The position numbers and the translations under genes are program-made. Below the pieces are notes generated by a model that did not search any database, was not told the origin of the DNA, and saw only the letters and a program-made list of their open reading frames with translations. 64,000 nucleotides of DNA from Aquarana catesbeiana (taxonomy: Eukaryota > Chordata > Amphibia > Anura > Ranidae), in the NCBI RefSeq assembly GCF_042186555.1, contig NC_133334.1, positions 24,633,780 through 24,697,779 on the forward strand, read 5' to 3'. This document shows, piece after piece, positions 23,432 to 34,830 of this stretch. Each line of letters begins with the position of its first letter. The stretch's first letter is position 1.

Positions 23432-24430
23432 ATGGCACCTCATGGCAAAGAACTCTCTTAGGATCTGAAAAAAATAATTGTTGCTCTACATAAAGATGGC
23501 CTAGGCTATAAGAAGATTGTCAAGACCCTGAAACTGAGCTGCAGCACGGTGGCCAAGACCATACAGCGGTTTAACAGGACAGGTTCCACTCAGAACAGGC
23601 CTCGCCATGGTCGACCAAAGAAGTTGAGTGCACATGCTCAGCGTGATATCCAGAGGTTGTCTTTGGGAAATAGACAAATGAGTGCTGCCAGCATTGCTGC
23701 AGAGGTTGAAGGGGCGGAGGGTCAGCCTGTCAGTGCTCAGACCATACACTACACACTGCATCAAATTGGTCTGCATGGCTGTCATCCCAGAAGGAAGCCT
23801 CTTCTAAAGATAATGCACAAGAAAGCCTGCAAACAGTTTGCTCAAGACAAGCAGACTAAGGACACAGATTACTGGAACCATGTCCTGTGGTCTGATGAGA
23901 CCAAGATAAACTTATTTGGTTCAGATGGTGTCAAGTATGTGTGACGGCAACCAGGTGAGGAGCACAAAGACAAGTGTGTCTTGCCTACAGTCAAGCATGG
24001 TGGTGGGAGTGTCATGGTCTGGGGCTTCATGAGTGCTGCTGGCACTGGGGAGCTACAGTTCATTGAGGGAACCATGAATGCCAACATGTACTGTGACATA
24101 CTGAAGCAGAGCATGATCCCCTCCCTTCGGAGACTGGGCCGCAGGGCAGTATTCCATGATCCCAAACACATCTCCAAGATGACCACTGCCTTGCTAAAGA
24201 AGCTGAGGGTAAAGGTGATGCACTGGCCAAGCATGTCTCCAGACCTAAACCCTACTGATCATCTGTGGGACATCCTCAAACAGAAGGTGGAGGAGCGCAA
24301 GATCTCTAACATCCACCAGCTTTGTGATTTCGTCATGGAGGAGTGGAAGAGGACTCCAGTAGCAACCTGTGAAGCTCTGGTGAACTCCATGCCCAAGAGG
24401 GTTAAGGCAGTGCTGAAAAATAATGGTTGA
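23432..24430 (+). pseudogene. Tc1-type DDE transposase with two nonsense codons
   Basis: Cut-and-paste transposase, about 333 codons and near the usual 340. Start ATG at 23432 (MAPHGKEL). The DNA-binding paired-type helix-turn-helix region is at residues 1-110, including KTLKLSCSTVAKTIQRF and the AT-hook-like GRPKK. The catalytic region contains WSDET (first Asp, near 23890), the Gly-rich HGGGSVMVWG (near 23998) and MSPDLNPTDHLWD (second Asp, near 24235), with the third acidic residue beyond. In-frame stops are TAG at 23459-23461 (codon 10) and TGA at 23942-23944, where a Trp codon before Arg-Gln is expected. No frameshift occurs across the rest, so this copy is fairly young. Confidence 0.9.
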
Positions 24431-24450
24431 CACTTTGGGCCCAATTTGGA

Positions 24451-25790
24451 AAAATAATTTGGAGAGGAAACTATACAGACTAATCCTAGAGGTCACTGCC
24501 ACATCCCAAAACAAACTTGTACAAAAAAGGGGTGTCCCCAAGGGATAATATGGGCAGGGAACCAATGAAGGATAGTATTGGAAAAAATACAAAATATGTA
24601 TAGGCGAATTTTATTCAAAGTACAAAAAAAGAGACAAATTACAAAGGTTTATAAATATCTAAAAACAATCAAGAGGAACATGTTAATAAATGCAAACATA
24701 CAGCTACTGAATGCTGCAGCAAACGCTTGGAAAACGCAGCTGCTACAAACCCACCCTACATGTTTCGGAAAAAAGCACAAAAAGAATAATTTCTTTTTAT
24801 GATGAGTGTACTTCCTTTTTCAGGGGTTCAGGTAGAGTGTATTGTTACATTTCTATCAAAGAGAAAAAAAGAGAGTGTGTGTATATATGTGTAAGTGGCC
24901 AACCACTACAGAGTACAGTGAATTTACATATTAAAGTTGATTTATGTACCTGTGCCACGTCATCATGTGGCACAGGTACATAGATGACATCTTCGTCGTC
25001 TGAGATGGCTCCCAATCACTTTTAGATGAGTGCCTGACCAAGCTGAATACCAATGAATTTAACCTCAACTTTACAATGAATTCTGACGTGTCCAAAATTA
25101 CCTTTTTGGACATTTTCAAAAATGAATTCAACTTACTATCTTGTAAATTATTCAGGAAGCCCACTGCAGGGAACACGGTCCTGCACTCTTCTAGTTTCCA
25201 TCCTAGACCCCTCATAAACTCCATTCCATATGGTGAATACTTGCGTATTAAACACAACTGTTCTAACCAGTTGGACTTCAAACGTGAGGCTAACATTTTA
25301 AGAAAACATCTACTTGAACGTGGCTACAGCCACAAATGTCTTAAGAAAGCATTTCAACGCGCACATATTAGCAACCAGCATGAGCTACTTGCACCAAAGA
25401 AACCCAAAACCTCTAATGAAAGCCATAGAATAGTCACAACTTTTACTAACGATCATACTAAATTCATGCAAATATGTAAAAAATATTGGCACTTGTTAAC
25501 CTCTGATCCCATTGTAGGTCCTTTTGTACCTCCGTTTCCAATGATCACATACAGACGAGCCACCTCTGTGGGTGACCTATTGGTCCAGAGTGAATTCCGT
25601 GGCCCAGTGAGAGGTGATCCTTGCAAAACAGTGGGAACATTCCCATGTGGATCATGCTCCTACTGTAAATATATGGACATCAGAAAAAACATTTACCTAC
25701 CTACCTGTCCATATTTTGTATTTTTTCCAATACTATCTTTCATTGGTTCCCCGCCCATATTATCCCTTGGGGACACCCCTTTTTTCTACA
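24451..25790 (+). mobile_element. Penelope-like retroelement fragment inserted in Tc1
   Basis: Inserted with a target duplication of 19 bases: ACTTTGGGCCCAATTTGGA at 24432-24450 and a copy with two mismatches at 25791-25809. Near the ends lie inverted copies of a segment of about 80 bases: 24510-24597 contains GGGGTGTCCCCAAGGGATAA and 25705-25785 carries its reverse complement. Repeats near the ends in inverted orientation are known for Penelope elements. The interior encodes the end of an RT domain on the plus strand. It is 5'-truncated and has no visible GIY-YIG endonuclease. Confidence 0.8.
24945..25700 (+). pseudogene. Penelope-type reverse transcriptase C-terminal part
   Basis: The catalytic motif YIDDIFVV is visible near 24980-25003 and is followed by a TGA stop. 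The frame continues as ECLTKLNTNEFNLNFTM into an open stretch from 25076. That stretch contains TFLDIFKNEFN, the LFRKPTAGNT motif, SIPYGEYLRIKHNC and, toward the end, WHLLTSDP, TYRRATSVGDLL and a cysteine pair CGSCSYC near 25647. This order is typical of Penelope-like RTs, whose thumb region is followed by a linker before the endonuclease. The N-terminal RT motifs and the endonuclease are absent. Confidence is high for the family and low for the exact clade. Confidence 0.8.
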
Positions 25791-26036
25791 ACTTTGGGTC
25801 AAATTTGGACAATTTCACTTAGGGGTGCACTCACTTTTGTTGCCAGCGGTTTAGACATTAATGGCTGTCTGTTGAGTTATTTTGAGGGGACGGAAAATTT
25901 ACACCGTTATACAAGTTGTACACTCACTACTTTACATTGTAGCAAAGTGTCATTTCTTCAGTGTTGTCACATGAAAAGATAGAATAAAATATTTACAAAA
26001 ATGTGAGGGGTGTACTCACTTTTTTGAGATACTGTA

Positions 26037-26507
26037 TATTTTTTGGATATGCCATATGGACACTTTTCATTATGTATGGGTGTTTTATATTGACCATTTC
26101 ACAATGCTAATTATTTAGGAGATTTGTAGATTAGTGCACCACTGTGGAATTATTTGTCTCTTTTTTACATTGACATTTGTTTCACCTCAGTTGAAATACG
26201 TGATATCGCAAAAAAAAACAGGACACTATTACTGTCACATAAATTTATTGAGTTTTATCAGTAATGTAAAATGAATATGCTAGAAGAGTGTGCCCAGAAC
26301 TTCATACAATGCACTCTTTGTAATTATTGCATAAACAAGCCTCAGGCCACAAATATGTTATGATAACTATAATCATTGCAATTATGTATCAAAAAGGTGG
26401 ATACATTTGTATCTCTTACAATGTTTGTTATAAGCACAAGAATGTATGACTGTACTGAATGTGACACTAAACTCTGGTATAAAAAAAAAAATTCTATTTG
26501 AGTATTC
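26037..26507. other. AT-rich flank, no gene recognised
   Basis: AT-rich sequence to the right of the Tc1 element with no clear ORF or terminal repeats. Confidence 0.45.
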
Positions 26508-26680
26508 TTAAAGCGGAGCTCCACCCAAAAGGGGAAGCTCCGTTTGTTTGCCTCCCCCCCCCGCCCCTCCGCTGCCACCCGGAAGTTTGGCCCCCTCCTC
26601 CTTCCCCCCCGCCGGGCCATTCACAAAGCACAGCGCACTTCACGCATAACGCACGTAGCACCCTTTACTTAGGTAGGTGC
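26508..26680. repeat. T2-like TTAA terminus and GC-rich body
   Basis: Starts TTAAAGCGGAGCTCCACCC at 26508. The following CCCGGAAGTTTGGCCC and AAAGCACAGCGCACTTC blocks resemble, in reverse, sequence at about 43020-43140 inside another TTAA element. A possible partner terminus is at 28801-28804. Whether the two belong together cannot be settled. Confidence 0.5.
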
Positions 26681-27418
26681 TAGAGGTAACATTTTTGGTG
26701 AGTGCAGGTAAATTTAGGCAGGCCTAGCTGGAAGCTAGGCCTGTTTGCTTTGATCGGTGTGGGCTGGGAGTGGCTCAGAGTAAGCTGGTGACTCACAGAC
26801 AGCATCACTCCACTCTCACCTCCCTTTTCCTTCTAGAGGATTCTAGACGAGAGGCGGGGAAGAGAGGTGGAGCTGCCTGGGGCCAATCCCCAACCTGGAT
26901 TGGCAGGGGCAGGCCTGGTTAAATATCTAGAGTCAGCCGAGCTGGGGGGAAGTTGTCGGGTGGAAGAACTGAGGATGGGGTACTAGGCTGTCTGGGTTTT
27001 TGAGGGTGCTCCCCATTTTGGGTGGGGGGGAGTTACCTTGGGCCTGGGGCTCGGGTGCAGAAAAGATCCCTTCAAGACCGCATGAAGGATCTGGACAGGA
27101 GGCACAGAGAGGAGTCAGAGAGGACAGTAGGAGCTAGTACTGCCAGGCAAGTCTTCAGGAGGGAAGCATCGGTGTGCAGCCAGGAGGGCTGGTGAGGGAC
27201 ATGTGCTATCGGGAGGACTAGAGAGGTATGCCAAAGAGGACAGAGTGGTAACAGTCAAAGCTGGGTGTGGAGCCAGTGAGGATTGCAATGTCACGGGCAG
27301 TAAAGTCAGGCAGCTGCAGCCAGGAGGGCTGGCAGGGCCTGCAGAGGGATTGCTAGGAGCAGTAGTAATGGTAAATGGTCATTTCTAGGGCCTGACTGAG
27401 TCGGTGTTGGGCCTAACC
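26681..27418. other. Unassigned GC-moderate stretch
   Basis: Contains a short inverted pair GGCAGGCCTAGCTGG/CTAGGCCTG near 26716 and purine-rich text, but no ORF with recognisable domains. It may belong to an unrecognised LTR or long repeat that resumes at 28243 after the MITE. Confidence 0.35.
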
Positions 27419-28242
27419 AGGGCTGGTGCAAGGATTTTTGACACCCTAGGCAAAACCTCATTTTGCTGCCCCCCCCCCCGCTCCACCCCTGACTCCACCC
27501 CCTTTGCCCTGCCCATCTATACCCCACCTTTTTAATGAAGCACCCATCAAATGCAGCCTGCCAGCACCCATCAAATGCAGCCTCACCAGCGCCCATCAAA
27601 TGCAGCCTCACCAGCGCCCTTCAAATGCAGCCTCATCAGCGCCCATCAAATGCAGCCTCACCAGCGCCCTTCAAATGCAGCCTCACCAGTGCCCATCAAA
27701 TGCAGCCTCACCAGCGCCCATCAAATGCAGCCTCACCAGCACCCATCAATGCAGCCTCACCAGCGTCCATCAAATGCACCCTCTGCAGTGCCCATCAAAT
27801 GCAACCTACCAGCGCCCATCAATGCAGCTTCACCAGCGCCCATCAAATGCAGCCTCTGCAGTGCCCATCAAATGCAGCCTACCAGCACCCATCAATGCAA
27901 CCTACCAGCGCCCATCAATGCAGCCTCACCAGCGCCCATCAAATGCAGCCTCTGCAGTGCCCATGAAATGCAGCCTACCAGCGCCCATCAATGCAGCCTA
28001 CCAGTGCCCATCAATGAATGTTTGCTTGCTTCCATTAATTCAGGAGTCGGAACACAGACACAATCCTCCGCCCCCGCTGTGTCTCTGACACTATGTGCGA
28101 ACGGAGCGGCAGCTGCCTGCTGATGCTGAGACTTAGTTGCTTGCTGCAGAGAGAAGAGAGTAGAAACATCAGTGGCCAGGTGCCCTAGGCAGCAGTGCGC
28201 CCTAGGCGGCTGCCTAGTTTGCCTAGTGGTAGCACCGGCCCT
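27419..28242. mobile_element. hAT-like MITE carrying a minisatellite
   Basis: Left end CAGGGCTGGTGC and right end read in reverse CAGGGCCGGTGC are inverted repeats of hAT style. Internal blocks next to the ends (CACCCTAGGCAAAA and CTAGTTTGCCTAG) also correspond. No clear 8-bp duplication is seen, so the boundaries may have decayed. The core is a tandem array of ATCAAATGCAGCCTCACCAG-type units (27540-28015). Confidence 0.65.
27540..28015. repeat. Minisatellite inside the hAT-like MITE
   Basis: About 18 degenerate units of 25-30 bases of the form GCCCATCAAATGCAGCCTC. Units vary by loss of an A (ATCAATGCAG versus ATCAAATGCAG), so three frames stay open by chance. It is not a gene. Confidence 0.85.
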
Positions 28243-28279
28243 GACATGTGCTAGCTGTGCCTGGAGTTAAGAGTTGAGC

Positions 28280-28323
<44 letters not shown>

Positions 28324-28690
28324 TAGTCTGCAAGCAAGTGGTGTGCAGGAGGAGTTTTGAGAAGTGTCATGTACAAAGAGTGTACATAGTTCTGTCCTAA
28401 ATTGACTGTTCTAAAATTCTACTGGGCATTCCATAAATTCCCATCCCTATCCAAGTTCAAATCCCTCAATAAAATAACAAAACATACATATAGACTGTTC
28501 ATTGACTCAGGGTGATTGGGAAGTGAATGCCGGGCTGGGCAGGGTGACAGGTGGACCACACTTTTCAGCAGCCCCTACGGAGGGTACCGCTACACACATT
28601 ATGGATCCGGCTGTGAGGCTGCAAGACTTCCCATACAAGGAATGGCGGCGGCAGCACACAAGAGCCAATTGAAAAATCGGCTGGGGTGCC
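28243..28690. other. Unassigned, with an (AG)n run
   Basis: Holds an (AG)n microsatellite at about 28282-28320. Apart from that no gene or terminal repeat is recognised. Confidence 0.4.
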
Positions 28691-28804
28691 AACATCGCGG
28701 GCTCCCTGGACAGGTAAGTGTCATAACATTAAAAGTCAGCAGCTACAGTATTTGTAACTGCTGACTTTTAATTTCTCCTGAAGGAGCCCGGAGCTCCTCT
28801 TTAA
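28691..28804. repeat. T2-like right end with hairpin
   Basis: Has an internal hairpin AAAGTCAGCAGCTACAGTA / TTTGTAACTGCTGACTTTT. Ends GGAGCTCCTCTTTAA with TTAA at 28801-28804. The same hairpin and TTAA terminus recur at 42377-42460. Confidence 0.55.
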
Positions 28805-29016
28805 CTCACAAATGTCTCTCTTATTGTTCTCAGCCTTCTCCAGATCTTCAAATCTTCAAATTTCCTTTGCTTTTTTGTTTTTTTGCTGCTATGATCTGAC
28901 TTCCTGTTAGAAGGTGGCTACATTTGTTCCCCATGATCCCGCTGTATGTAGGAAAGTAGCCACTCTTTTCTTGCTCACTTGCAAGATGGATAATGGACTA
29001 TGGGATGTGTAGTGTG
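28805..29016. other. Flank of hAT copy 1, nothing recognised
   Basis: Short T-rich sequence with no feature. The hAT terminus starts at 29017. Confidence 0.4.
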
Positions 29017-30059
29017 TAGGGATGAGCCGAACACCCCCCGGTTCGGTTCGCACCAGAACCTGCGAACGGACCGAAAGTTCGCACGAACGTTAGAACCCCA
29101 TTGACGTCTATGGGACTCGAACGTTCGAAATCAAAAGTGCTCATTTTAAAAATTAATTTGCATGGTATTGTCCTAAAAAGAGTTTGGGGACCCGGGTCCT
29201 ACCCCAGGGGACATGTGTCAATGCAAAAAAAACTTTTAAAAACGTCCGTTTTTTCGGGAGCAGTGATTTTAATGATGCTTAAAGTAAAAAAAAAAAAAGT
29301 GAAATATTCCTTTAAATATCGTACCTGAGGGGTGTCTATAGTATGCCTGTAAAGTGACGCGTGTTTCCCATGTTTAGAACAGTCCCTGCACAAAATGTCA
29401 TTTTTAAAGGAAAAAATCTCATTTAAAACTGCTTGCGGGTTTAATGTAATGTCGGGTCCTGGCAATATGGATGAAAATCAGTGAGACAAACAGCATGGGT
29501 ACCCCCCAGTCCATTACCAGGCCCTTTGGGTCTTGTATGGATATTAAGGGGAACCCCGCACCCAAATTAAAATAAGGAAAGGTGTGGGGCCACCAGGCCC
29601 TATATACTCTGAACAGCAGTATACAGGCTGTAGGTTTGTTGTTAAGTAGAATCTCTTTGTAATTTTGAACGGGTACATTTTTAACGTGTTTAGCTCCAGC
29701 CAAAAAATCTTTTTTAAGCTTTTTGGAAAACATAGGGAAGGGTTATCACCCCTGTGACATTTGTTTTGCTGTCTTTCCTCCTCTTCAGAAGATTTCACCT
29801 CACTTTTTGTCCCAATGGATTGGAAAGCATCAGTGGAAAGGAGAAATGTTTTTCCCATATTAACTCTTACAGGAGAGAATTTCCCTTCCTAGGGGTAGAT
29901 TTCATCTCACTTCCTGTTGTCTCCTTCCGTTTGCAAGTAGGAGTCCTTTGTAAGTTAGTTGTTTGAAAGTAGTGTCCTGCCCTATATACTCAGCAGAAAT
30001 TTGGGCCTTAGGTGTTGCTGTGGGCACAACACTGTAAGCCCTCACAGGGCCCTGCTGTG

Positions 30060-30840
30060 AAATATTAGATCAAGAATTGTAATTACATGCCCCTGTTGAA
30101 CAGGAGCTGAAAAATTAGGCCTTAGGCACTGGTGCTGGTGCCACAACACTGCAACCCCTCACAGACACTCTAGTTGGAACGCAGGAACGAGCCCTACTGC
30201 AAAGTATTGCATCAAAAATTGTAATTACACGCCCCTGTTAAACAAGGGCTGAAAAATTGGGCCTTAGGCACTGGTGCTGGTGCCACAACACTGCAACCCC
30301 TCACAGACACTCTAGTTGGAACGCAGGAACGAGCCCTGCTGCAAAGTATTGCATCAAAAATTGTAATTACACGCCCCTGTTAAACAGGGGCAGAAAAAAT
30401 GGGCCGTAGGCACTGGTGCTGGTGCCACAACACTGCAACCCCTCACAGACACTCTAGTTGGAACGCAGGAACGAGCCCTGCTGCAAAGTATTGCATCAAA
30501 AATTGTAATTACACGCCCCTGTTAAACAGGGGCAGAAAAAATGGGCCTTAGGCACTGGTGCTGGTGCCACAACACTGCAACCCCTCACAGACACTCTAGT
30601 TGGAATGCAGGCACGAGCCCTGCTGCAAAGTATTGCATCAAAAATTGTAATTACACGCCCCTGTTAAACAGGGGCAGAAAAAATGGGCCTTAGGCACTGG
30701 TGCTGGTGCCACAACACTGCAACCCCTCACAGACACTCTAGTTGGAATGCAGGAACGAGCCCTGCTGCAAAGTATTACATCAAAAATTGTAATTACACGC
30801 CCCTGTTAAACAGGGGCTGAAAAATTGTGCCTTAGGCACT
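30060..30840. repeat. 142-bp tandem repeat in hAT copy 1
   Basis: The landmark GTAATTACAC recurs at 30221 and 30363, giving a 142-bp period; about 5.5 copies are present. Each unit includes the hairpin CCCCTGTTAAACAGGGG and GGCACTGGTGCTGGTGCC. Copy 2 has little more than one unit at 49085-49270, so the amplification is specific to copy 1. Confidence 0.9.
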
Positions 30841-31049
30841 GGTGGTGGTGCCCAGAACCAAAAATGTTCTTACAAGCTATCAGCGTGATGATTGAGGAGG
30901 AAGAGGATAATTACTCAGGGATAGTCACTCAGCATCAGCATAGGCAGTCTTTGAAGGGATCTGAGATTTCAAAAAAAATTATTCGGTTACATCAGCATCA
31001 GGTGCTTGGTAGCTGGTGGTGATCCAAGACTGATTCATTTTTATGAAGG

Positions 31050-34020
31050 TCAGTCTTGTCTTGCCCCTAGGTATTCATGCACCATGTAAAACAGACGCTG
31101 GCGATGGTTGCTGGAACCGATCATACCTTGGGGCTGCGGACCAAAAAATTGTCTGAACGCATCGGTCAGACGGCCACCTTCTCCACCGCTCCTTCTTTGA
31201 CTGACCGAAGCCTCAGCAACAAACGCGTTGCACAGACCTTTCTGCAAGGCCTCCCGAAGATGTTTCATCCTCTGCTCCCTCTGCGATGGCAAGATAAGGT
31301 CCGCAACCTTACCCTTGTAACGTGGATCAAGGAGGGTTGCCAGCCAGTATTGGTCCTTCTCCTTGATACCACGAATACGAGGATCCTTACGCAGGCTTTG
31401 CAGGATCAGGGAGGCCATGCAGCGTAGGTTTGCTGAGGCATTCGGTCCGGAGTCCCCTGGGTCACTAAGGACGACATGGTCCGCAGCCACCTCCTCCCAG
31501 CCACGTACAAGTCCATGTGTTTCTTGGGACTGATCCCTTAAAGACTGCTACTGATGCTGAGTGCCAGGCTCCACCTCCATACTGACACAATCTTCCTCCT
31601 CCTCCTCCTCGTCCTCTTCCTGTGTGATCGGTGGGCACGCAGGAACACTGTCTGGATAAAGGGGGCCTTGAGAGCTAAGGAAGTCCTCCTCTTCCTGCCT
31701 CTGTTCTGCCTCAAGTGCCCTGTCCATTATTCCACGCAGCGTGTGCTCCAACAGGTGGACAAGGGAGACAGTGTCACTGATGCATGCACTGTCACTGCTC
31801 ACCATCCTCGTGGCCTCCTCAAATGGTGACATGACAGTGCATGCATCCCTGATCATGGCCCACTGGCGTGGGGAAAAAAACCAAGCTCCCCTGACCCTGT
31901 CCTGGTGCCATAGTCGCACAGGTACTCATTGATGGCCCTCTGCTGCGTGTGCAGCCGCTGCAGCATGGCCAACGTTGAGTTCCACCTGGTGGGCATGTCA
32001 CAGATTAGGCGGTTCTTGGGCAGGTTAAACTCCTTTTGGAGGTCCGTCAGCCGAGCACTGGCATTATATGACCGGCGGAAATGCACACAGACTTTCCTGG
32101 CCTGCCTCAGGACATCCTGTAAGCCCGGGTACCTGCCCAAGAACCGCTGCACCACCAAGTTAAGGACGTGAGCCAAACAGGGCACATGGGTCATTTGTCC
32201 CTGTCGGAGGGCAGAGAGGAGGTTGGTGCCATTGTCGCAAACCACCATTCCTGCCTTAAGTTGGCGTGGCGTCAACCACCTCTGAACCTGCCCCTGCAGA
32301 GCTGACAGAACCTCTGCCCCAGTGTGGCTCCTGTCCCCCAAGCACACCAGCTCAAGCACCGCATGGCATCTTTTGGCCTGCGTACTTGCATAGCCCCTTG
32401 AACGACTACGGAGCACCGCTGGTTCCGAGGAAGAGGCCATGGAGGAAGAAGAAGAGGAGGGGGTGGAGGAGAGAGGTGTGTCACAATCATTAGCATTTTG
32501 GAGGCGTGGTGGCGGAACAACCTCCAACACTACTGCACCTTGTCCTGCATCCTTCCCAGCTGCCAGCAGAGTCACCCAATGCGCCGTGAAACTTAGGTAA
32601 CGTCCCTGTCCATGCCTGCTGGACCATGAGTCAGCGGTAATATGCACCTTACCACTGACCGCCCTGTCCAGCGAGGCATGGACATTGCCTTCCACATGCT
32701 GGTAGAGAGCCGGAATCGCCTTCCGTGAGAAAAAGTGGCGTTTGGGTACCTGCCACTGAGGAACCGCACATTCCACAAACTCACGGAAGGGGGCAGAGTC
32801 TACCAACTGAAAAGGCAGCAGTTGAAGTGCTAGCAATTTTGCCAAGCTAGCATTCAACCACTGGGCATGTGGATGGCTGGGAGCAAACTTCTTTCGGTGG
32901 TGCAGCAGCTGGGGCAGGGAAATTTGCCTGGTACAATCTGACGTCGGTGCACCAAAATCAGATTGCCCACAAGTACTTGGCTGTGACACACCTAATTCTA
33001 CACCTTCATTCCTCTCAGTGCAGGTCTCAGAGAGGACTGAAGGTCTAGTGGGGTTGGAAATCTCAGCTGATGAGGAGCAAGGAGAGGTCTTCTTTGTTCT
33101 TTGGTGTGGGTCTTTTAGATACGCTTGCCAACGAACTGCATGGCAGGTCAACATATGTCTGGTCAAGCATGTGGTACCCAAGCGGGAGATGTTTTGGCCA
33201 CGCGAGATACGCTTGAGACATATGTTGCAAATAGCAGCGGTGCGATCTAATGCACTCGTCTCAAAAAAGGCCCACACCAAAGAACTTTTTGAATAACGCG
33301 CAGAGACTGCAGCGCCCTGCACATGTGGGGCTTTGGGGTGTGATGCAGTCAATGTGCTGCCCTTAGGCTGGCCCCTGGAGGGCATCCTGCCTCGTTGGTG
33401 ATGTGCCGCCTCCTCCTCCTCCTCCTCCTCCTCTCTCCTATCAGGCACCCACGTTGAGTCAGTGACCTCATCATCCCCTCCCTCCTCATCACTGGAGCAA
33501 ACCTGGCAGTATGCTGCAGCAGGGGGAGCATGACTGCCAGATTGCTGTCCTTCTTGGGCACCCCCTCTGTCCGTGCTCATGTTACTGCCTTCATCGAGCT
33601 CAGTATCATCATCAGAGCCTTCCAAACGCTGGGCATCCTCCTGGAGCATGTACCCAACACTGTGGTCAAACAGTTCGAGGGACTCCTCAGGAGGACATGG
33701 TGGGGCTAGGGAAGGAGTCACTGATGACATTGAGCCGAGGGAAGAGGTCGCTGCTTTGCCAGACAAAGTACCCTGGGCATGGGTGAGAGAGGATGAGGAG
33801 GATGAGGACGGCTTGGTCATCCACTCGACCAAGTCTTCCGCATGTTGCGGCTCAACATGGCCAGCTGCCGAAAAAAAGGCCAAGCGTGTCCCATGGCCAC
33901 GTGCTGATGAGGATGCACCGTCTCCACGACCAGCACTAGACACAGAGCCTGCTTGCCCTCTCTTATTGGCTTGTGACTGTCTGCCTCTCCTTCTTGGCCT
34001 TCCAGAAATACTAATGGCCT
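31050..34020 (-). pseudogene. hAT transposase, ZBED-like, start codon lost (copy 1)
   Basis: Cut-and-paste transposase of the hAT superfamily. The probable start (MSGRP in copy 2) reads ISGRP here, since ATG has become ATT near 34012. The long frame runs upstream only through AT-repeat DNA. Parts: Ser/Glu-rich N-terminus; BED zinc finger with CNIC ... TRHMLTCH (about 33245-33155); catalytic domain with ITADSWSS (first Asp, about 32645), VVCDNGTN (second Asp, about 32245), CLAHVLNLVV and DMPTRWNST (about 31990). A one-base deletion in an A-run near 31880 shifts the frame. A CAG-to-TAG stop lies at about 31549. The C-terminal hAT dimerisation region is deleted. It cannot be functional. Confidence 0.85.
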
Positions 34021-34036
34021 GTAGCTGCACTAAGCT

Positions 34037-34037
<1 letters not shown>

Positions 34038-34088
<51 letters not shown>
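34038..34088. repeat. (TA)n microsatellite
   Basis: About 25 uninterrupted TA dinucleotides just upstream of the hAT transposase start. Read on the minus strand it creates a run of Tyr-Ile codons that artificially lengthens the transposase frame. A shorter TA run lies at 34834-34852. Confidence 0.95.
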
Positions 34089-34093
<5 letters not shown>

Positions 34094-34139
34094 TGATACT
34101 GCAGCTAGCAAAATCAACTGCCTGCCTGTAGTATGAGAA

Positions 34140-34830
34140 CACCACCAACCTTCTACAGGTAGCTTTAGCTGAACACTGTGAGGTGGACGCACCCCACTAA
34201 CTTGTAGGTTTAGCAGAACACTGTGAGCAGGACGCACTGCACTAACTGTAAATAGTCTAGCTGCCTGACTGTGGTACTAATAGGATCAAAAGAACACAAG
34301 CAATTTTCTTCAGGTAGCTGTATTTACTGTAACAAGACAAGCCTGCCTGTCAGTAAGAAGATAACAGAAACGGATCTAGCTGAACACTGTGAGCAGGACG
34401 CACCCCACTAACTTGTAGGTTTAGCAGAACACTGTGAGCAGGACGCTCTGCACTAAATGTAAATAGTCTAGCTGCCTGACTGTGGTACTAATAGGATCAA
34501 AAGAACACCAGTAATTTTCTTCAGGTAGCTTTATATACTGTAACAAGACAAGCCTGCCTGTCAGTAAGAAGAGAACAGGAACGGATCTAGCTGAACACTG
34601 TGAGCAGGACGCACTGCACTAAATGTAAATAGTCTAGCTGCCTGACTGTGGTACTAATAGGATCAAAAGAACACCAGTAATTTTCTTCAAAATACTGTAA
34701 CAAGAGAAGCCTGCCTGTCAGTAAGAAGATAACAGGAACGGATCTAGCTGAACACTGTGAGCAGGACGCACTGCACTAAATGTAAATAGTCTAGAAGATA
34801 ACAGGAACGGATCTAGCTAAACTGAATACA
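34140..34830. repeat. Tandem repeat, about 157-211-bp units, 5' side of hAT copy 1
   Basis: The landmark AATAGTCTAG recurs at 34251, 34462, 34628 and 34785. Units contain AACACTGTGAGCAGGACGCA and CTGCCTGCCTGTCAGTAAG. They are related to the 104-bp units in copy 2 (shared GAACAGGAACGGATCTAGCT-like text) but have diverged in length and sequence. Confidence 0.85.

Larger units (their letters stand above)
23067..26034 (+). mobile_element. Tc1/mariner transposon, Frog Prince-like
   Basis: Flanked by TA (23065-23066 and 26035-26036). Long terminal inverted repeats of about 220 bp begin CAGTATCTCACAAAAGTGAG on the left and mirror on the right. Each contains an outer and an inner copy of AGTGAGTACACCCCT, the IR/DR organisation of Tc1 elements. 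I recognise these sequences from memory as very close to the Frog Prince family of Rana. The transposase gene is at 23432-24430 and is dead. A Penelope-like element is inserted between its 3' end and the right repeat. Confidence 0.9.

Noticed and set aside
27504..28123. Three overlapping frames of up to 194 codons
   Set aside because: Minisatellite within a hAT-like MITE.
26508..28804. One single 2.3-kb T2-type element
   Set aside because: The termini could pair, but the interior holds unrelated repeats and the link cannot be shown, so the ends are listed separately.
31853..34237. 794-residue intact host ZBED gene
   Set aside because: Frame is extended by a TA repeat, the real start is lost, and frameshift, stop and domain deletion follow.
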